Both the position numbers and the translations under genes were made by a program. A stretch of 64,000 bases of DNA from Morella rubra (taxonomy: Eukaryota > Streptophyta > Magnoliopsida > Fagales > Myricaceae), in the NCBI GenBank assembly GCA_003952965.2, contig CM025851.1:6861647-6925646 (forward strand). Reading direction: 5' to 3'. Positions 47,492 to 61,100 of the stretch are shown here, piece by piece. Every line of letters starts with the position of its first letter. Positions within the stretch are counted from its first letter, which is position 1. A model generated the notes under the pieces. That model did no database searches. It had not been told where the DNA came from and worked only from the letters and a program-made list of their open reading frames with translations.

Positions 47492-48892
47492 ATGGAAGTA
47501 CCGGAGCTATTTATGGGAGGCTACTTTGGCGGAGCCGTAGCTAGCCCATTTTCGCCGGAAAAGCAGAAGCCAGGCGATAACTTCACCATTGACGACCTCC
47601 TAGACTTCTCTAATGAAGATGCCGTGATGATCGACGGTTACGTTGACAATGTTGCTGGCAATTCTACTGATTCTTCGACAGTAACGGCCGTAGACAGCTG
47701 CCATTCTGGCGCCGGCCCTCACTTTTTTGGCAACATTGGCTCTCGGAGCTTCGGCGACTCTCAGTTCGCCAGCGACCTCTGCGTTCCGGTAACTCCTCAT
47801 TTCACGCCGAGGAAAAGAATTAGTCTCTAAATTTTTACTAAAAAACTATTTCATAATTTGTTGCTTTCTCATCGTTACGGTGGCAGCAATATGTTCAAAA
47901 AACGAATAGAATATATTTCCAAAATTATCTAAAAAAATTCCAAATTTTCTTCTGTCCTCTCTACATTTAAGTAATCTTCCGCATCCTTTTATTTGGAAAA
48001 ACTTTACAAGCATTCACTCAAAGAAGAAGGAAAACAAAATTGATATTTGAAAGTAATCTTTGTGCTCTTTCTGTGAATTTTATGGTTGTTGCACTGTCAT
48101 TTGCTCAAAATTCAGTTGTGTGAGTGAAGTAGATGAAATTGTTTAAATTCACGTTATAGTTACCTATTCTTATTTTGTGGCTTTTTACAGTACGACGACT
48201 TGGCGGAACTGGAATGGCTGTCGAACTTCGTCGAGGACTCGTTCTCGGCTCCACAAGACCTCCAACCACTCCACTTTCTCTCCGGGCCCACCACTACCAG
48301 CGCTACGAAACCTCAGACGCCCGAATCGTCCTCCTCCTCCGAAACGCTGCCTCTCCGGAACGCCCCATTTTTCGGGCCCGAAACTCCACTCCCTGGAAAG
48401 GCCCGTAGCAAGCGCTCACGCGCAGCACCTTGCGACTGGTCCACGCGCCTCCTCCACCTTGCAACCCCCTCCGACCCCGATACAGAAAACCTAAAACCGT
48501 TATCCCCAGCCCCCAAGACGACGCCGTCGAAGAAAAGAGAGAGTAAACAGAACGACTCTGACTCTTCTGGTCGGAAATGTCTCCACTGTGCGTCCGAAAA
48601 GACTCCGCAGTGGCGGACTGGGCCAATGGGCCCAAAGACCCTCTGTAATGCTTGCGGGGTCCGGTACAAATCGGGTCGGCTTGTGCCCGAGTACCGCCCC
48701 GCTGCAAGTCCAACTTTTGTGTCCGCGAGGCACTCCAATTCGCATAGGAAGGTCTTGGAGCTGAGGCGGCAGAAGGAGATGCACAGTGCTCAGCAGCAAC
48801 AGTTTCTTAGTCAAAGTTCAATTTTTGCCATATCGAACGGTGGTGATGACTATTTGATTCGTAACGGACCCGATTTTAGGCATTTGATCTAG
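47492..48892 (+). CDS. GATA transcription factor, subfamily A (GATA9/12-like)
   Basis: Two exons, 47492-47788 and 48191-48892, joined in phase 0 (..SDLCVP | [13 protein letters not shown]..), give 332 residues. Seen: N-terminal MEVPELF and [14 protein letters not shown], then [15 protein letters not shown], the acidic pattern of subfamily A. A Pro/Ser-rich middle contains basic [11 protein letters not shown]. One class-IV zinc finger C-x2-C-x18-C-x2-C (Cys 229, 232, 251, 254) has [17 protein letters not shown], followed by [20 protein letters not shown] and [16 protein letters not shown]. Known: such factors bind WGATAR and act in light, nitrogen and developmental responses. The length and two-exon layout fit the GATA9/GATA12 group. 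Nothing is missing. A poly(A) run follows the stop by about 110 bp. Confidence 0.93.
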
Positions 48893-51800
48893 TGGCGGCT
48901 AGTTAGGAAATTAGAGCGCTTTCTAAGTTGTTCGTTCTAATTCGGGCTTCAGAAATTGAACTCGTAGGTTCTTTCTCTTTCCTCTTGGGTCAAGCTAGGG
49001 AAAAAAAAAAAAAAAAAACAAGAAATAAAAAAGAGGTAGAATTAATGGACAATGGAGGAACAAGAGTGGGATAAAAAAAGAGGTGGGGGAAAGGTTCATT
49101 TGGTTGTAAACTTTTAAAAATGTACTCCTAATTGTCTACTTGGCCGAATTTCGGCAAATTTTCAACTAAGCTCTTGTTATTCTAGAGATGCTCACTTTCT
49201 TGAGATTATAATTTAGAAGCTGATATTCATTGGTTTATCGAAGAAATATCCGTACGAGAATTTGTTCAATTAAAAAAAAAAATCGAGCCCAAATATTGGT
49301 CACTGGAAGTATGGTATGGTGCCGACGAGTTTATAGCTAAAAAATAAAAATATGAAATTCGTTGTCCTTCACGATTATAATTTTTATAATGGTCATTCTT
49401 CCTGATTGGTAATGACCCAACTACTATCCTCCCTTTAGAGTCTTAATTCGGATATGAAATTTGACTTAAGCCGTGCGCCAAAATTGGTGAAATTTCACCA
49501 ATTTTTATAAACACCATTTGTCATTAGATACGAAGATTAGAGCTTCTCCATACGGATTTCTGCAGCATTTATCTCATTAAACCATTGATAGTTGTTCGGT
49601 CACAAACAATTAATGGCAACACGTACACCTTCATTCCTTCTACTTGCTTGAAAGAAAAGAAAAGAAAAAATTACATTTTCTTTGAATTCTACGATGCTCT
49701 TTAAATAAAGCAAAGTAAATCAAAAGATGGAAGGAAGAAAAAAAAAACACTAGAGAATTAATCTTAAAGGCAAGTTTGTTTAGATACCATGATCAGGACG
49801 TACGCTTAATTTGCTAATAACGAGGAACCAAATGGTGGGGTGTTGGAGAGAAATTAAGCAGGAGCATGGGTTTCAGTGATGAAAAATTCCAGTGGGCCGG
49901 GGGATCTTATGCTTTTAGTAACAAATTACTATACACGTCGTCTTCTGTACGTACCATCTATCTTGAAAGTTCCTTAAACAATTATGACACAATGTGGGAA
50001 GAGATGTTAAACAAAGAGAAAAAGTACCGTTGGACAAAAAGCTTCGAGGGGAATTTGGCTGCTTGCTTAGCTTGCAAAACGGTGCAGCATGGTCATGTGG
50101 GAGCAAAAAAATATAAACAAAAAGAATTAATTGTACGTTGAGGGGTGACATAACTGTCCACCCGATCCTAGACATTTGCTCTTCCACGGGGTCCACTCTT
50201 ATAATGTACATTTCTTAGTCAATTCTGTTCTATTCTTTTTCCTAGGTTTATGATCAAACGAGGCTGATCTTAGTCAATTTCTATATTATTATCCCCATAA
50301 TTCAACTACAAGTACTTCTTTTTATCTGGGATTGCTTATTATTTACCCCAAATTAATCCCAATGGTGCATTGGAGTAAAATCTTATGGCAAAGAAACAAA
50401 TGATGGAAAATGCTACATTTTACTCCTAAATTTAGCAATATTAATTTGAAACTACATATAGATATTGCATGGCAATTGACGTCGTACGTACCTGCGTATT
50501 TCATATATATATTCTCTTTTATACGGTAACGTCGAGGAAACCACGTGACTTGGGCTGTAGAAAGTGACCAAGTGATCCCCACGCATGCATCCCACTAGTA
50601 GCTCTTTAAAAGGTGTACGCAGAAGTACCATGTATGTTCATTCTTGTCTCTACGTGTTATACTATATGCGAGGGAGCAGAGGGTGTATATATATACAGTA
50701 GTTAATACTTAATACATATATAAATACAAGGGATAGGAGCGAGCAATATACATGGACATGGTGCATGTGGATGAGGGAACCTAGCACATGCACTACGGGA
50801 CATGCATTACTGTTTTTGCATCTGTTTCGGATAATATATCCAGGCTAGGCCAATGTCTTTGCTGCTCATTGTCTAGGGATCTTTCCATGTTATTTGTTTG
50901 AGAAGATGATATGGTTCTTGTCCCCATCAGGCCGCTACCCATTTTGCTGACTATGACTTCTATATATGTGCCTCTTTAATATTGCGAGTTTTTTGGTTGG
51001 CTCCCTCTAATTTGGGTACTTGGCAGAGTAAATTCAAAGTTCAAAATTCGAGTTTTTGGGGTATGGGTAATGAGGCATTGATGTCATTTAACATGCTACG
51101 ATCGAGTCATGGTGGGTCAGCACCGTTTGGTAGAGATAAGAAGCAATATCTTGGCTTCCTTGAGAAGTTGGCCGGAGGTGAATGCTTTTCCACCATCTCA
51201 TGATTTTGCTACAATACCAGATATATCATGGTGATTGCAATTGAATTTTCTCAAACCAAATGAAGTAAGTAAGAAGTAAACTAAATGCAATTAGTTATGT
51301 TAAAAAACTAATTAGTTTGACTAAATCTACTCGACCATTTTTGTTTTAAATACTTCAGGATATTTTCAGTACGAGAATAATAACTGAGTAATTTAGCTCT
51401 ACTCTTTCTCTTCCTAACGGCTATTTTTAGGATATAATATGTATTATTATTATTACTTGAATCCTATTTATTTTTAGTTTATGAAAATACCATGCAATTG
51501 ATCAGTGTGAACCTTGCTTGCAGGAGAAAGGCTGGATGTAGAGAATTTATTCTTTTGCAAACCTGACATATTGACTTTATGTCTCACGTTTATTGTCCTA
51601 ATTAACAACTTTTTAAAACTTTTAAGAATTTCGTGTTAAGCAGGTGGGTTGACAAAGCCCATTTGGTGGTGTATAATGACTAACGGAATCAATCTAATTG
51701 GTGCGTTGAAATAATTTATTTGAGGATCTGATGAGAATTTTCTAAATCTGAAGGATATAAAAAAAAAAAAAAAAAATTGGAACTTTATATATTTTCTAGT

Positions 51801-54120
51801 ACTAAAATTGATGTTTGCCAATAAAATCTTCCTGGCAAAAAGCTATTTATATATTGCTCGTAATATTTGCACGCATATATAAATACCAATAAAATAGAGC
51901 TTGAGCCTCGTTGAAACATGGTCAAGCTAGCTTCTCTTCCCGGTTTTGATTTCTATTGAAATTAATTAATATGTCAAACTTGCTTGAAGAACTTGCCAAA
52001 ACGGATTTAGACAACACTCATATATGACTCATGAGCCGCAAGGCAGGTGAAGCACGCAGGAAAGGGGCTCTTTTGAGATGTTAAAGAGCCTTCACATGGG
52101 CTACAAAATTGTTTATTCACCTTGGAGATACATGCATATGTGTATATATATATAAATCGATAAGCAATGGAGCAAACACGTACTCCATGGGCCATGGCCG
52201 ACGCTTCTTTTTCAAAAGATATAGTACGTACCTTAGCTTATATCTAGGAAAAAGGCACAGCCCCATGAAAACCCCATCCGGTGATCACCTTCCCTTCACG
52301 TGGTCTAAAAGATAACTATGTTCAATATACAGCATCAGGTTGTTCTGTTGAAGTTGGTGAATTTTCCGTCTGGCAAAGTTTCTATCTTTTCACTGAACGA
52401 TTATATAAATGCACTTCCCCAATGAATGGTTGCGTAATGCGAAGAGGACCGGTCCCAGCTGGGATAGTAAACTTTTACATGAAAGGAAAAAATTAAATGG
52501 AGGACGCCAAGGGGAGAATATAGCTGCTTCACCAAAGTCCAAAGAGGTTGCATTTTGACCTGTCAAAGAGCTTTAAAGAAAGAAAAAGGTCGCACATAGC
52601 GTAAATGGCGTAGTGGACGTCGTTGATTTTGATCTATTCATACTCTTAAACTTGATTATCTTTGGAAGTTCTTATATAACACAGAGCTGTATTAATTCTT
52701 CGTGTCAAAGGTCAAAGTAATATCTTGGTCTCAATTCGACAGTCGACATGATCAACTTCTATATACAACAAGGTCGAGATCTCGTTTGCTGGGAACAGCT
52801 GAGATGGCCGCCAGCTATGCAACAGCAAATGATCAATGGCTTAAGAAAAGGGATATATCAGAGAAGATAACAAAAAGATTGGACTCGACTAATCAATCAC
52901 TTGTTTAAGGAAGAGAGAGATGGCAAACAGGGACCTAAACTAAATACAAGCAGATCAAGAGGGCGTAACTATGTTGTTGAACCACCCCACATTAAACTTA
53001 AGTAGGCACATGGTCTCACAAAAGCCAGTTGGGCTATGATATTTTCTTAGCCTCTGGTTCATACATTTGTCTAATCTTCTTGAGCTTATCTGCTACTTTG
53101 ACTGGTGAAGCTTTTCTCTCTAATTGGCATTAACAAAATGGAGTATCAGTAATATTCCGGATATATAAAATTGGCCTCGCTTGCATGAATCGGTCTGCGT
53201 TCTTATCGATCGATGACAGAAGAATACATTAACCCAACATGCTGCCGAGACATGCCGTGGTTTTTCTATAGAAGACTGGGAGATGCTGTCGCAAAACCGG
53301 AAAATTCTCACCATAAAATCGTGATCGGTATCATCTAATTAGAAAAACATTTACGGGACAGAATGCGATGTTATCTTAACAAGCAGGTTCTTCCATGGCC
53401 ATTGGCAAGGCTCAGTGCCATGTGAGACCGAGCATAATGCTGTTACTATGTCTGCGAGCCCAGATAGGCCTGGCAGACGCTGCCAATGCAGAGTCTTTAG
53501 CCTGGTCAAACACTAACCACTAGTCTGTGTAATGCGTTGAACAATATTAATAGTTAGGTCTTTATAAGTGAAACTTGAAACTATCAACGACCATTGGGCA
53601 TGTTCTTCATCCGAATCCAATGGTTTAGTTTCACTCCGAGGGCCCATCTCCTATCTTTGTCTATTGTTTTAGTACTGTCCTAAATAAGTAGCCTATTGGG
53701 CTAATAAGCTCGGATATTCAACTCTTTTTGCCAAGCAGGCCATTTAGAGTCCAGCCTTTTGTTATTAGTCCGCTTCTATTTTCTGGGCTGGGCTTAGCAC
53801 ATAGCAAAATCCTCCCCCGTTGGGTTTCTTTTTTCTACTAAACCTCGTCAAAAATAGAGAAAAAAAAATGAAGATAACACCCAGAAATTGGAAAGGATTG
53901 ACTTCGAGCCTACCCAAGTATAAGTGACCGATCCCGTGAACATAAACGTGCATCAACAGCTTAAAGTCTAAATGGACAACGAGATTTGCACACAAGAGGC
54001 ACGGCCGCACGGGTTGCGAATGAGAGGGAGAGTCTGCTTTTGCTTTATAGCCTCAAATTTCCACATTGGAGATCAGGTTAGTCCGTGAGCACAATAAAAA
54101 TATGGTTACCTGTTTTGGCC
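48893..54120. other. 5.2-kb spacer downstream of the GATA gene
   Basis: Includes the GATA 3' UTR, then AT-rich spacer. Open frames at 49866-50141, 50982-51203 and 52702-52908 (+) have no domain, no neighbouring exons and no family I recognise, so they are not called. (TA)n tracts are short and scattered. Confidence 0.5.
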
Positions 54121-54130
54121 TATATATATA
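54121..54130 (+). promoter_or_regulatory. TATA box of the small unknown gene
   Basis: TATATATATA lies about 110 bp ahead of the in-frame ATG at 54234. Confidence 0.5.
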
Positions 54131-54233
54131 CAAGTCTTTTCCATGAAGGCCTATAACGTACATTGGGTGTGGTGATGGGCGGCAATCGCTACGCGCTTTG
54201 CTTGATCAAGAGATTCGGGATTCTGTGCTTTAC

Positions 54234-54814
54234 ATGGCTAATGCCTGTTGCTCCATTGAAATGGAGCCCAAGACGTTGAGCCAAGGACAACTTTACCGTG
54301 CCAGGGTAAATTACTTTTCTTTGTCTCGTTTGTTCTTAAGATTAGAGCCTTATTTTCGATGTTTTCCGATGCAGGAAGTGGCTGCAGTTCAAGAGGTGGA
54401 ACCAGTTGAAGCGTCAACTCAATTCATTGAGGTGCAATTCAATAATCTATCAACTACCATAGCAAACACATTTCACAAACTTCAATAAACTTCAACATTC
54501 AAAAAATTTCTAAAATTTTGAAAATATTCTCTAAAATTTCGGTAAAAAAACGCCCTCATATATCACATTAAGCTTTCAAAAATTATAATCATCACTCCAT
54601 ATCTATGTAGGAAACGAGGCTAATGGTTCGAGTAAATGATGACACAGTAGAGGCCGTGGAAGAAGGAAAGCAGCCTCCCAAGCCAGTGGAGTGCAAGGAG
54701 AAGGCCGCTGACTTGGTTGAAAGACCCTGCCAATGCTCGTGCAGCATCGCCAACGAAGAATCCCCAGAGCAAGTGACTCCCAGCCTCAGGGAACCCCTCT
54801 CAGCACCATTTTGA
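54234..54814 (+). CDS. Small three-exon plant protein of unknown function
   Basis: Exons 54234-54305, 54375-54431 and 54611-54814 join in phase 0 at consensus sites: ..LSQGQLYRAR | EVAAVQEVEPVEASTQFIE | ETRLMVRVNDD... From the first in-frame ATG this gives 110 residues: MANACCSIEMEPKTLSQGQL, acidic/Val-rich middle, a CQCSCS cysteine cluster and a C-terminal LREPLSAPF. I recall similar short, uncharacterised eudicot proteins with a LDxEIRDSVLYMANACCSIEMEPKTL start and LxEPLSAPF end; that is memory, not a search. The reading frame continues upstream of 54234 as LLDQEIRDSVLY without an ATG, while an ATG at 54175 lies in another frame. The true start may therefore be lost to a small indel, be non-ATG, or be 54234. 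No function can be assigned. Confidence 0.6.
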
Positions 54815-56039
54815 GAGTTGTAGTATAATGATATATTTACAAATATCGATCATTCTTGTGTGTAACCAACCCTCTTGTAATAAAACTATTTCCAAATTTT
54901 AGAATGAAGATTTTGCTGAGCGGTATCAATCCGGCTATTGGGCACCATAGGAATCAGTTTTGGGTCGAGAGATCGATGCTTTTTCCCCCCAATGAGACAA
55001 GCCAGACATAAGAGAGAGCCAGCTTGGATCTCCTCTTAGCAATGCCAATAAGAAAAGGTGGCATTGTAGTAAAGGAAAAAAAAAAAAAATTAGCGTTACA
55101 AAGCGGCGGCTTAAATCTGCTTTTACAAATTTAAGAAACATAAATACTCAGCTAACTCTTTTCCATTAAATAAGGTGATATTTTTGTCAAATTAGATTTA
55201 TTTTTCTAAATTAGAGAGATTAAAAATACTCATTCACTTTTCCTTCAATAAATAGAGTGGCGCGTTTTTATCCTTTAAATTTAAAAAAATAAATTATAAT
55301 AACTTTGGACCGAAAGTTTTGGTATGAATTAATTCAGAAATATTAGACATATACATGAAGTATAAATGGAATTACCATCCATGAGCCCACGTTTCCAATA
55401 GGAAGAATAGTTCACTATTTTTGTAAAATAGAGAAACAAAATAGAAGCAAAAAAGCTAAAATGTATTCGAGAAATAGATTAATGTATCCGTTATATTTTG
55501 TCAATTAGAACATGAAGACATAATGCTACTTTTTCTCAATTTGTTTTCTTCAGAACTGATGGAGACAAAATTATCGACTCACATTTTCTTTGTACATGAT
55601 TTTCTAACAAAATTGAGGGGTTAAAATGTTCTTTTTATAAAGGCTTAATTGCTGCTACAATCATCCACTATCGAACTTTAACAAATTAGTTCATGAGATA
55701 TAACATTGAACATATACGTTTATGCTGTTTATTTTTTCAAATATACAAGTCTTCTTATTCATTAAAAGTTGTCCTACTAACTAAGATTAGATCCATAATA
55801 GGATATTCCACATTGAGAATAGACATTTCGACTCTAACTCTAGTCTTCAGTTAGTTAATTAATTTTTTTGGGTGAAAATAATTATTTGTATAAAAAAGGA
55901 CTACAGGAATTAACTAGTTCAAAATTTTGGACAAATTTATCCTACGACAAAAGTAACCTCGATACAAGAAGCAGAGGCGGTTAGACGAAAATGGAAGGGG
56001 TGAGAGGGTATTTATGTCATATATGCGGAATTTGGACAA
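54815..56039. other. Spacer between small gene and NUP35 gene
   Basis: AT-rich; includes AATAAAAC (a polyadenylation-like signal at about 54880) for the upstream gene. Nothing else was recognised. Confidence 0.5.
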
Positions 56040-56219
56040 TACAGGATCAAATTTGAATTGTATTGAGGTTTAGGGTTTCGTTCCATTCGGAGCAGCTCTC
56101 CTCTGTTCTTAAACTTTTGGGAGGGAAAAGCCAACTAAAAAGCTCCCAAAGAACAAACACAATTCGCGTTTCTTAAAATCCTACCCGATCCCATAGAGCT
56201 CAATTCCGAATCTCTCCAG
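56040..56219 (+). other. 5' UTR exon of the NUP35 gene
   Basis: A CT-rich leader segment ends TCTCTCCAG at a GTACTC donor (56220). The next acceptor, TTTGCAG at 57214, opens the coding exon 31 nt before the ATG. A 5' UTR intron of about 1 kb is thus predicted. The start of the exon is a guess. Confidence 0.5.
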
Positions 56220-56910
56220 GTACTCTGTCCTTCTCTCCCCCTGCCTCCCTCGCTTTCTCTCTTATTTCTGTTTGGTTGCCGATAAAGCTCAAGGAATCAA
56301 AGGAACAGTGAATATGGATTCGCTTTGTTAAAAAATTATGCAATTCCGAAGTTTCATTAGCAACTGAAAAGTGTGTTTCTTAGGTTGTACTTGTTTTCTC
56401 TTTTCTTCATTTCCTCGGCAACCAAAAGGATGGATTACTTGCATTTTTCCGTAGACTCGAAGGTTTCAGCGCAATTTAATTTGTGATTTTTACAATTTTT
56501 AGCTTCAAGAGCCTGGCTTGCGCAGCTGAAAATTAGCTATTTCGCAAGTTCCTGTGATAGGTTTACTATTTTATTTATTTGTATGCTTCGTTTATATTTA
56601 TACTTATCCAAAAAAAAAAATATTGTGCTCGCTATGCTTGCTGGAGGAGGAAGTGACAATGAAATGGATGTAAATACGTATGTGGATAGTTGTAAGTGTC
56701 TTTGCAAAAGAAATGGATCAATTGGATTCTTAGTTTATTTGCATCTGAAGTGAAGGTCTCTCTTAGTTTTCAGTGAATTTTAGATTGCATCACTGCATTC
56801 ACTCTATGTACCTATTATCATTGTCAAGTGAATGTTATCGGAGAGAGAGCGAAGGGAGGTTACAAACTTACAATGTTGAATCCACCACCACAGTAAGGTA
56901 GATTTTCGGA

Positions 56911-58174
56911 GCTGATTCTTCACTTCTTGTAGCACATCTATGTGTAGTTCTTGTTCAAGTTATGATAGGGTTCGTGGCTTGGATAATGCAGAAATGAAAG
57001 CTGAATTATGATATAAGTTATGAGATATTACCTATTCATTGTCTGAGAATGAGTGTAGTAATACTAAAATTTTTGTCTACTCCAACCTGAGGAATGAACA
57101 TATGCCAGTAACTTGTGACTAAAACCTTATTTTTACTACTTGAGTTGGTTCTGTTACTTATTTCCATGGAAATTCTACGGTGGGGTAATTAGTTAGTCTT
57201 CCTTCCATTTGCAGATCTTTTATTTCACTTTAGAACTATCACCAGATGACAACTACAGTACAAAAAACTCCCAGATCTGGGAGACAGTCATTGTTTTTCC
57301 AAGATTTGGCATCTCCTGTTTCAGCTCGGAGAGGAAAGTTTTCAAGTCCAGGTCAGGCAGCTGCAGTATCTGCTTTATGGCGTGAAAATTTTGCAGGGTC
57401 AGATCTTCCGCCCCCTCCTGTTTACACCTTGGAAGACCGCTCAGATTTTTCTCCTGAGTCCGGGATTCCTGATTACCCAATGTCTCCAGAAGTTAAATCG
57501 GATCCCAGAAACCCTCTCCATAGTTCTGGTCGGGACTTCTCAACTCCTGGGAAAAACAGATCAGAGGCGAGCACTTCTTATGCCCTGATGAGTGCACAGC
57601 AAAACCAACAGCGTTCTACTGGTTTGACTTGGTGGTCACCTGCAAAGAGTGGTGGTGAGCAAGACGAGAAAGGAAAGAGTTCACCTGTTGAAGGTGTGGT
57701 TCAGCCTGGTGCCTTGATCACACTTCCACCTCCAAGGGAAGTTGCAAGACCGGAGATGCAGAGGAATTGCTTGCCTGCAGGGAACCTGAATGAAGAAGAA
57801 TGGGTTACGGTTTACGGGTATTATTTTAACCTTTGTTTTGTCTTTTCTGACTTTATCTATCTATTCTTTGGCTTTAATCTCTCTTTTATCCCTGAGCATG
57901 CTATGTTTCATGTGATTCACAGCTTTAGAGAGAATGCTACCAAGCAAAATCTCTAGGAAATAGTGTTTTTCCCTAATTGAAGCATTAGCATTGTTCAAAC
58001 TGCATTGCATCCTACGGGAGATTTACTTTTTAAGTTTTGGCACATTGTTTTGCTAATTATGCCCTGTTGAGAGTTCAAGATTGTATCTAGTGCAACCCTT
58101 AAATAAGGAGACTCAATTGTGTACAATGCAGGCTCTGGTAGGATACAACGTTGTAGTTTACAAATTTAAAATAA
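56911..58174 (+). repeat. NUP35 first-coding-exon duplication, copy 1
   Basis: Direct repeat of 58175-59437 (offset 1264). It includes the end of the leader intron, the first coding exon and the start of the next intron. The edges share AGCT (GGAGCTGATT at the left edge, ATAAGCTCCTT at the right edge, ATAAGCTGATT at the junction). Confidence 0.95.
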
Positions 58175-61100
58175 GCTGATTCTTCACTTCTTGTAGCACA
58201 TCTATGTGTAGTTCTTGTTCAAGTTATGATAGGGTTCGTGGCTTGGATAATGCAGAAATGAAAGCTGAATTATGATATAAGTTATGAGATATTACCTATT
58301 CATTGTCTGAGAATGAGTGTAGTAATACTAAAATTTTTGTCTACTCCAACCTGAGGAATGAACATATGCCAGTAACTTGTGACTAAAACCTTATTTTTAC
58401 TACTTGAGTTGGTTCTGTTACTTATTTCCATGGAAATTCTACGGTGGGGTAATTAGTTAGTCTTCCTTCCATTTGCAGATCTTTTATTTCACTTTAGAAC
58501 TATCACCAGATGACAACTACAGTACAAAAAACTCCCAGATCTGGGAGACAGTCATTGTTTTTCCAAGATTTGGCATCTCCTGTTTCAGCTCGGAGAGGAA
58601 AGTTTTCAAGTCCAGGTCAGGCAGCTGCAGTATCTGCTTTATGGCGTGAAAATTTTGCAGGGTCAGATCTTCCGCCCCCTCCTGTTTACACCTTGGAAGA
58701 CCGCTCAGATTTTTCTCCTGAGTCCGGGATTCCTGATTACCCAATGTCTCCAGAAGTTAAATCGGATCCCAGAAACCCTCTCCATAGTTCTGGTCGGGAC
58801 TTCTCAACTCCTGGGAAAAACAGATCAGAGGCGAGCACTTCTTATGCCCTGATGAGTGCACAGCAAAACCAACAGCGTTCTACTGGTTTGACTTGGTGGT
58901 CACCTGCAAAGAGTGGTGGTGAGCAAGACGAGAAAGGAAAGAGTTCACCTGTTGAAGGTGTGGTTCAGCCTGGTGCCTTGATCACACTTCCACCTCCAAG
59001 GGAAGTTGCAAGACCGGAGATGCAGAGGAATTGCTTGCCTGCAGGGAACCTGAATGAAGAAGAATGGGTTACGGTTTACGGGTATTATTTTAACCTTTGT
59101 TTTGTCTTTTCTGACTTTATCTATCTATTCTTTGGCTTTAATCTCTCTTTTATCCCTGAGCATGCTATGTTTCATGTGATTCACAGCTTTAGAGAGAATG
59201 CTACCAAGCAAAATCTCTAGGAAATAGTGTTTTTCCCTAATTGAAGCATTAGCATTGTTCAAACTGCATTGCATCCTACGGGAGATTTACTTTTTAAGTT
59301 TTGGCACATTGTTTTGCTAATTATGCCCTGTTGAGAGTTCGATTGTATCTAGTGCAACCCTTAAATAAGGAGACTCAATTGTGTACTGCAGGCTCTGGTA
59401 GGATACAACGTTGTAGTTTACAAATTTAAAATAAGCTCCTTGTCCTTTTTGCTCTTTTTGATGCCTTTTGGCACAGGGTTGTAGTCATCAATTCTGATTT
59501 TCAAGCTGCTAGTGCTGGTACTTTTACTGCATATTTAACATGCAGCAGGCTATACACTGTACAGGTTTATTGTCTTTTGGGTTAGTTTCATTTAAGTAAA
59601 CTTCCTGATTCATGGTGCAACTTAGAGTTGAATCTTTCTCCTCAAGACATAGGACCACTAAAAAGTGAGGGTGAAGAACTATAGCCACCGTGATAGTTTC
59701 CACTGATTGTGTCAATGCTCGGCGGTGTTTTGAGTTGGACCCTGAATACAGTATTACATTTGCCTTTCCATAGGCTAGAAACACATCTAAGATATATGAG
59801 TAAGATAAGTGGTTTGCCTTTTTCTTTTCCCCTGCCCCTTCTTATTTTAGTATCAATACTAATGTTATGCTCACAAAGCACTGTTCCAAACATATGGGTA
59901 AAGGAATGGAGATCTAGATGAGATGTGGCTCTTCAGTTCAGTATCCAGTGATCTTTCTTAAATGTGTTGTGGGTGTAAAGCCTAGAAGAATCTTCATTTG
60001 AAGCAGAGAAGGTGCAAGGGGTTGAAAGAAGGCAGATAATTTACACGAACAAGTCATCTCAATTAAACTCACTTGCGTAGGATAAAGCAACAAATTTCTA
60101 CTTTTTGTGTTTTTAGAGTGAATTTATAGAACCTAATTTACTGCATGTTATATGGGTTGGTAAATCTGATAATTGAAGCAACTTTAGGGATATATTTTTG
60201 TATTTCATGGTAGACAAGTTTCAGGGGTGCATCCCTCATGGTGTTTTGCACTAGTTTAAAGCTTCGAGGTCTGCCTCTGATCATCTCACATGAGTTGTAA
60301 ACCATCTGAAGCTATGTTTGTGAATGTGCTTCTTTTCTCATTTGTTACATTGTAGGTCTATAATTCTGCTTTTTTCCTTTCCAGGTTTTCCCCAGCTGAT
60401 ACAAATTTAGTCTTGAGGGAGTTTGAAAAGTGTGGTGTGATTTTGAAACATGTTCCTGGTCCAAGAGACGCTAACTGGATGCACATTCTATACCAGGTTG
60501 TTTTTTCTTTCCGATTGGTCTATGTGAGATAGATAGAGTTCTCTTTTATTTAACATCAACAATCTACTCCAGAGTTCTCTTTTATTTAACATCAACAATC
60601 TGCTTCTTTAATCTTTTTTTGGGCCTTTGAAGGTGATAGAATTTGGAACTAGTATTTTCTCTTGAAAACAGCTGATTTTAGGAATTGTTCTCTTGGCACT
60701 TGTGTTTATTAAAGTTCTGTCCTTTGTTAAACTTTTCCTCGGTTTTGTTGTGCTAAATGTGGAAAAACTGCTACCTATTCTTTTCATGTTCTGAGCTGGC
60801 TTGTTGGCTGGATGCTCCAATGGATTAAGCAAACGCCACCCATGTGCTATAATGGCCTCCTCTCTTCTATTTTTTATGCCCCATTTAACTTTTTGGGTAT
60901 AAAGTATTTTACTATTTCAATCGCTCTCTGTACAATGGCAGCTGCCAGTTATTATATGCAGAACTTGATATGGACAACTTTGTGCAATGTTTGTCTAGTA
61001 TTTGTTCAGGAATTTTATAGCCGACACAAGCAAAATTTTCCTTGAAATTGACTGAAAAAGTTCAAATCGGAGTAATTTTCAAATGCTAAACATAGAGTAT

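Noticed and set aside
49866..50141. 91-codon frame downstream of the GATA gene
   Set aside because: No family resemblance, no promoter elements noted and no conserved motif.
58171..58184. Interpreting the NUP35 duplication as transposition
   Set aside because: The copies are directly adjacent, share only AGCT at the edges and have no terminal repeats, so tandem duplication or mis-assembly fits better.
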